A DNA stretch of 64,000 bases, from contig CM074200.1 of the NCBI GenBank assembly GCA_037179385.1, forward strand, positions 30,693,884 to 30,757,883, written 5' to 3'. Of this stretch, positions 58,433 to 64,000 are shown one piece after another. The notes under the pieces were generated by a model that saw only the letters and a program-made list of their open reading frames with translations, did no database searches and was not told the origin of the DNA. The stretch's first letter is position 1. Every line of letters begins with the position of its first letter. This DNA is from Holothuria scabra. Its lineage: Eukaryota; Echinodermata; Holothuroidea; Aspidochirotida; Holothuriidae. Made by a program: the position numbers and the translations under genes.

Positions 58433-61400
58433 CTGGCCGATCTTAAAATTTGTTCTAGTAACATTTGAGGCATTAGACAGTCAGCCAAGCGAAGGCAACA
58501 ATTTGGTTATTTCCACCGCCATAGCTTTGATATAATCTTAGTTCAGGAAACTCATTGTACACCAGATGTTCAACACATCTGGAAGAATGAATGGGGTGGT
58601 CCAATTTTATTTTCTCATGGTACATTTTCAAGCAAAGGTGTTGCCATTCTTTTCAATCCTAAACTTCATTTTACTATACATAAGGTTCATTGTGATCAAA
58701 ATGGGAGGTATTTAATCACTGATATTACTATGGGTACTATTGCTTTAACTTTAATCTGCTCCTACGGGCCGAATATGACGACCCGTTGTTTTACAATGGT
58801 ATATCACGTTGTTTACATAGCTTCAATTGCAGTTCTATTATCTGGGGCGGTGACTTCAATTTCGTCTTTAACCTGTCTATTGATAAGCAAGGGGGTGAAG
58901 CCAGGACAAATTTCAAAGCTAGAGATGAATGTCTATTCACAATGGCTGAGTTTAATCTTATGGATGCTTGGAGGGAACTAAATCCCTTAACTAAAGCTTT
59001 TTCCTGGCATTCTAACATTTCTGACATCCATTGTAGACTCGACTTCTTTTTAGTTTCTCGTTCCTTGATTGCAAAACCCCCAATCCAATCTGACCATTCT
59101 TTAGTCGTTTTGATGTTGCAACTAGCTGTTGAGCCAAGAGGCCGGGGTTATTGGAAGTTTAATAATTCACTCTTAGCTGATAGTTATTATGTAAGTGAAA
59201 CCAAGTGTCTGATTGAGAATGAAATTAACAGTACAGTTCACTTAGATGCTGCTCTCCAATGGGAATTTATTAAGTACAAAATTCGTAAGTACACAATCAG
59301 TTATAGTAAATCAAAAGCCCACGCACTGCGAAAGCAGGAAAGCGATATCCTTATGTTAATTTCAACACTTGAACAACAGCTCGTTAGTGACAACTCAGCT
59401 GATACCCGTCATCATTTAAACGAAGCCAGAAATAGTCTTTCTTTACTTTACAAGCATAAACTGGACGGAATTATCGTCCGTTCGAGAGCTCGGTGGGTCG
59501 AATTTGGTGAGCAAAATTCAAAGTACTTCTTAAATTTAGAACGGAGAAATAGGGTCAATAATACTATTAACAAATTAAAGATTGGTGATGATTATACTAT
59601 GAAGCATGATGATATATTGTCTGAAATTCGTAATTTTTATTGTAGCTTGTGTTGATCTAGTTCCCACTTTAGTGATGAAATTTTCTCCACTATTCCTCCA
59701 TTTATCTCCGACAATATTGACTTTGATTTGTGTGAGGGGGATCTTACAATGGAGGAGTGTCATAGCTCTCTGGTTTCAATGCCAAATGGGAAATCACCTG
59801 GTTCTGACGGGTTCTCAACAGATTTCTATAAATATTTTTGGTCCAGTATTGGAAAACTGGTGGTTGATTCTTTAAACTATGCATACCAAACTAATTCTTC
59901 ATCTAAGGAACAAAGTAAAGGTGTGATCACCCTCATCTGTAAGCCTGACAAGGATCCTTGTTTGCTTACTAATTATAGGCCGATATCCTTGTTAAACACC
60001 GACTACAAAGTTGGTGCGAAAGCCTAAGCTAGTAGATTGAAGGATATTATTAAACATTTTATTAGCGATAATCAAACCGGGTTTATAGCAAATAGATTTA
60101 TAGGTGAAAATATAAGGTTCATTCTTGACCTTATTAGTCATACTAACGACAATCAGATACCTGGTGTTTTGTGTTTCATAGATTTTGAAAAGGCTTTCGA
60201 CACAGTAGAATGGGTTTTTATTGAAAGATCGTTAGCCTATTTTAACTTTGGTGAAAGCTTTCGTCGTTGGGTGTCTACTCTTTACAGTAATAGTAGTGCT
60301 TGCGTATGCAACAACGGTTATTCTACTGGTTTCTTTAAGTTACATAGAGGCGTGAGGCAAGGTTGCCCATTAAGCCCGTATTTGTTCATTATCTGTGCCG
60401 ATATTCTCTCAAGAGCCATTACTTATAGCAATATCATCACTGGTATTAGTGTTTTTGGTAACGAAATTAGAGTATTACCATATGCCGACGATACCGTCAT
60501 TCTTCTAGACGGTAGTCAAGACTCTATATCTGGAATGCTTAATATTCTTAATAAATTTAAAGTGTCTGCTGGACTCAAGGCGAACTTCAAAAAGACCCAG
60601 GTCTTTCCATTAGGCCCCCTTATTACTGCTCCCCTGGACTTTTTTTTAGAGTTTGAGTTGACCCCCAATTTTGGACCCATTGATTTTCTAGGTATTCGTT
60701 TTACCCATAATGGTGATGATCTATTTAAGCTAAATTATTTGCAAAAATTGTCCAGACTTAAGAATCAGCTTAGGCTGTGGAATGCAAGAGATTTGACCCC
60801 TATTGGGCGTAACGTTATAGTAACATCTTTTGCCATTAGCCAATTGGTGTATCTTTTTCAAGTTCTCCCTAACCCTCCAAAGGATTTCGTCCAGGAGGTT
60901 CAAGGTATTATATTTGATTTCATCTGGCGTGGTGCTCCCGACAAGGTCAGGAGAAATACAATGATTAACCCTTTAGAACTTGGAGGTCTAAAAATTATTC
61001 ACGTTGAAAGTTTTGCAAATGCTTTAAAAACTTCATGGATTAAGCGTTTATTAGACAATTCTAATACTGGTCACTGGAAGATTTTCTTTAGTGCTTCACT
61101 ATCTCCCTTTGGGAAAGAGTTCCTTTTTAAGTGTAACTTTAACTCAAGTGATGTTATTAAAATTAAAAATGTGTTTATTAGACAAGTCTGTATTGCCTGG
61201 TCAAGGGCGTCCTTTATTTCGCCGTCCAAAAATTTTGAAAATCAGATTATTTGGAACAACCATTTTATAAAAATCAATAACTCGATTTTCTATTACAAGA
61301 ACCTTCATGAAGCAGGTTTATTGTATGTTAAAGATTTATTTAGAATCAATGGTTTACCAATTTCTTATGCACAGTTTTGTAATGAATTTAATGTAAGAAG

Positions 61401-62155
61401 ATTCCCTTTCACAATTTTTTGGGAATGCTTTCGGCTATCCCTGTTATGTGGAAAAATTCGTTGCGGCTTGACGTAGCCAGCCCCCAGACGATCACCTCGT
61501 TGATGCTATCCCTAATAACCCAAATCTTTCAAAACAAATTTATTCTCTTTTGATACCCCACGTCTCTCTACCTCCACGTGCAGTAGACAAGTGGAACCTA
61601 CTCTTTAATTTTAATGAGGAGGACTGGAAAATTATTTTTAGAATCCCTTTCCGTACCCTTCGAGAAACCAAAGTCCAGTACTTTCAATTTAAATTTCTCC
61701 ATAGATTGCTTGCTACCAATAGACTACTTCGTTTAATGAAGAAAATTGACAACCCTATTTGCTCGTTTTGTAAAATGGGTACTGAGACCATAGAACATTT
61801 ATTTTGGGATTGCCATATTACTTCAAGTTTTCTTTTAGATTCCGAACAACTATTTTTTGGGAAGCAATTTATTTTGTCAAGAAAAAACTTCTTCTTTGGT
61901 TACAATTTATTGTTAGATCATCCCATGAATTTTTTTATTTTACATTGTAAATATTATGTATACAACTGCAAGTTAAATGAGACTTTACCGAAATGTAATG
62001 AGTTCTTTTTTAAATTGAAATTTATTTTAAAAGTAGAAGCTTATATCAATTCCAAAGCCGGCACTTCCAGAAATGCATTAAGAAACTTTAATATGCTTAA
62101 AGAATGTTTTAATCACCTTCCACGCCTTTTTGAGCAATTATCAAGATTTATTTAA
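58433..62155 (+). pseudogene. Element E ORF2: endonuclease-reverse transcriptase, broken
   Basis: The expected ATG is lost (ATATTACTGGCCGATCTTAAA). TGA at 58466 replaces the Arg of NVRG. The endonuclease has QETHCTPD, NEWGG and CSYGPN, a frameshift near 58770, then GGDFNFVFNL and DIHCRLDFFLVS; the stretch before SDH is shortened. Further lesions: TGA at 59653, TAA at 60025, a shift near 61425 and another near 61510-61550. RT motifs are present: SPGSDGFSTDFY, YRPISLLNTDYK, NQTGF, DFEKAFDTV, GVRQGCPLSPYLF and YADD (60481). ICKPDKD replaces the usual I-P-K-P. The C-terminal knuckle is CSFC...HLFWDC (61762) and the stop 62153. At least six disabling changes. Confidence 0.85.
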
Positions 62156-62990
62156 CATGTTAATTTTGGTGTATTGAACTTGTTGTTGTGCCGCCAAATT
62201 GAAAATGAATCTCCATTGACTTGTTTTAGTAAGCATTTAATAATACTCATTTCTTTAATTACTCTCGCATGTCTAGTATACATCCGTTTTCATTTTGTTC
62301 GAACGCCGGTGAAATTTAATTTATTGTATTACGTTTCTACGTATGTAGCTGGCTATCAGCATTTTCATAAAGGTTGTGTGACATTAGGTATCCTTTCTGG
62401 GCGGCAGTAGTATACAGCCACCCGGATAGGTGCCCTTCACCCTAAAGTAATGTACGGTCCATGAACAACGCTTTGCTCCTGTTGCTGTGTACACAATTAT
62501 AAGTAGTTATAAGCAGGTATCATGCTTTGGTATTCTAACTCTGTCATATACAGTATGGTAGGTACACAAGATCCTTTTTGTATATGATGCGTGTTTTGTT
62601 TTGAATGTTCTATGAACATATTATCATAACTGTGACTGTCATGGAAACTGTGTAATGTGCCACTGTGTGAGCACTATTTGTAGGTATAAAACCGATGCTT
62701 TTAGATTTACAGTTTACTTACATATAATTGGAATGTTCAGCTGCTTCATTTATAACATTCTTAAGGTATACTACTGATATAATGGAATTGTAGTGATGAA
62801 TATAAAGCGAACGTACTGTATCTATTCAGATTCGTGTTGAACACAGATATTAAAATACACGGAGAAAAAAAAAGAATATTGTATTACGGCTAATATCATC
62901 AAAAAAGAAGAAACGAAATGTATATTATCATCTGCATTGTATACATGTTAACAAGAATTGTATATATGTTAATAACGAATAAAAAAAAAA
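62156..62990 (+). terminator. Element E 3' UTR and poly(A) end
   Basis: 835 bp, non-coding. The last 610 bp match D2. It contains an internal ACGGAGAAAAAAAAAG that resembles the tail word of D, then about 110 bp more ending AATAAAAAAAAAA. There may thus be two alternative 3' ends. Confidence 0.65.
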
Positions 62991-63011
62991 TATTTATTTA
63001 TTTATTTATTT
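62991..63011 (+). repeat. (TTTA)n tract between E and F
   Basis: TATTTATTTATTTATTTATT joins the poly(A) of E to the 5' UTR of F. Confidence 0.9.
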
Positions 63012-64000
63012 GGGTTCGAGCCTAACATGGCGGTGTAAACGAAGGTGTTGTTTTGGGCTCTCGACGAATTTCAATTTACCCACGTGAAATTACCAAGAGT
63101 GAACTGAAGAAAGAACTTGAAAACCACGCCAGTAAAATCAAAACGCTTGAAAAAGAAAACCTAGAACTTAAAGCGTGCTGTACATCATTGGAACAGAAGG
63201 TGGCCAACCTGGAAAAGGAAAGTACCGAACAATATTCACTTCTTAATAAGCAAAAACGTTTCTCTAGGCGAAACAATCTTCGCCTAGTAGGCTTCAAATA
63301 TTCTGAGAACGAAGACTGTGTCCAGATAGCTAAAACTGCATTTTCTGAGATGGGGCTGCCAGATTGCAGAATCGAAAGAGCCCACAGGGATGGAAGGTCT
63401 GTGGTAGGTCGAGATCGCCATTTGCTTATTAAGTTATCTTTCTACCAGGACAAACTATTTTTGCTGAGAAACGCTAAATCCAAGTTGCGAAACAAACCCT
63501 TTTTCTTAACCGACGACCTCACCCAGTTGGACTTAAAGGAAAAGCGAAAATGGACCCCCAAGGTGACGGCACTCTACCAAGCAGGCACCAAACTTCGATT
63601 TTCAGGAGGGGTATGGAGGCAGAGCGATGGCCGCCCTTATAAATTTACAGAGTAATTTTGTCATAGTCATCTTTATCGTGTCTCTTAAATAGTCTTCTTA
63701 TGTTATATTTCCAACTATCCTACTAATATTCATTGGAGAACGAAAGGAGGATTCCTACTGAAACCGTCAGTTTATAGAATTTTTCTTTGGGATTTGATGG
63801 GAACAAAGGATTTATGTAGATGTTTTTCTACTTAAAATTGATTGGAGCTGCATAAAACTGAATGAATCTACTTCAACTTTACTTGGAGAGAGTTCCTTAA
63901 TCAACCCAGTCTCTGTGAAAACCCTCCTGTTTTTTTACTGATGTTTTCGGGAGCCTCTAACTGTGAGCTGTGTTATGGCTAATGTTCTATTTGACCTATC
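63012..64000 (+). mobile_element. Element F, LINE with internal ORF1 deletion; runs off the window
   Basis: It has a full-length-type 5' start (GGGTTCGAGCCTAACATGGCGG ... GGGCTCTCG), but 85 bp later it joins ORF1 at codon 88 of the element A version. From 63100 to the window end it matches 37861-38760 of A at about 98-99 per cent, with about a dozen substitutions counted by eye. ORF2 would start beyond the window. Confidence 0.8.
63053..63655 (+). pseudogene. Element F ORF1, N-terminus deleted
   Basis: The open frame covers the later coiled coil (LKKELENHASKIKTLEKE), RRM and C-terminal domain, nearly identical to A. The AT-hook, basic and acidic regions and the original ATG are gone, and no in-frame ATG precedes the coiled coil. 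The frame itself is open to the TAA at 63653, so the damage is the deletion alone. Confidence 0.75.

Larger units (their letters stand above)
57645..62990 (+). mobile_element. Element E, LINE truncated within ORF1
   Basis: Begins at NKQERFSRRNN of ORF1, at the end of the coiled coil, directly after the tract. It carries the ORF1 RRM and C-terminal domain, a 376-bp spacer, a broken ORF2 and an 835-bp 3' UTR ending in GAATAAAAAAAAAA. It has no tandem duplication at the ORF1 end, unlike B and C. Confidence 0.8.

Noticed and set aside
1..64000. CRISPR array, bacterial operons, rRNA genes
   Set aside because: No repeat-spacer pattern, Shine-Dalgarno-led gene clusters or rRNA-like sequence. The sequence is eukaryotic.

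Overview
The window is eukaryotic, almost certainly from an animal. It has no bacterial-style gene packing, but it has intron-like splice signals, long pure tetranucleotide arrays, many C/G homopolymer runs, DNA-transposon relics and a long chain of LINE retrotransposons. TAGGCCTA-type motifs around 16.6-17.3 kb and the protein families glimpsed in the left half suggest a marine deuterostome invertebrate, possibly an echinoderm. This is inference, not a species call.

Left part (1-35.9 kb): mostly non-coding DNA with small mobile elements (a piggyBac-type MITE at 1.9 kb and hAT-like MITEs at 9.2 and 30.7 kb), dispersed and tandem repeats, and a few real but partial or decayed coding pieces. 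These are: a minus-strand first exon with a strong start context but an in-frame stop (11.1-11.5 kb), with paired CCAAT boxes just upstream; a last exon with a clean splice acceptor (12.55-12.8 kb); a 102-bp phase-0 exon carried in about 2.2-kb tandem units, with two frameshifted copies (18.8-25.2 kb); and a decayed gene for a zinc-finger plus tyrosine-recombinase-like protein (25.2-26.9 kb) whose 3' end is tandemly duplicated.

Right part (36-64 kb): a head-to-tail chain of non-LTR retrotransposons of the L1/Tx1 type, all on the + strand. ORF1 is a coiled coil plus L1-ORF1p-like RRM. ORF2 has an APE-type endonuclease, a reverse transcriptase with YADD, and a C-terminal CCHC knuckle. Six of the seven poly(A) ends run straight into a TTTA-type tetranucleotide tract, and the next element, truncated at a different point each time, starts directly after the tract. 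The one exception, element A (37449-42883), sits inside element B's ORF1 with a 15-bp target-site duplication. A is nearly intact, with a single frameshift in ORF2. Both elements that retain the ORF1 N-terminus (A and C) encode an AT-hook-like motif there, which is a possible link to the AT-rich targets.

Element order: a 3' tail G (36153-36706); tract; B (37389-48398, split by A); tract; C (48442-56018, split by a TIR element and a 155-bp hairpin); tract; D (56049-56915, ORF2 tail only); tract; D2 (56942-57547, 3' UTR only); tract; E (57645-62990); tract; F (63012 to the window end, internally deleted). B, C and E carry several stops and frameshifts. The microsatellite and minus-strand open frames across this region are not genes.
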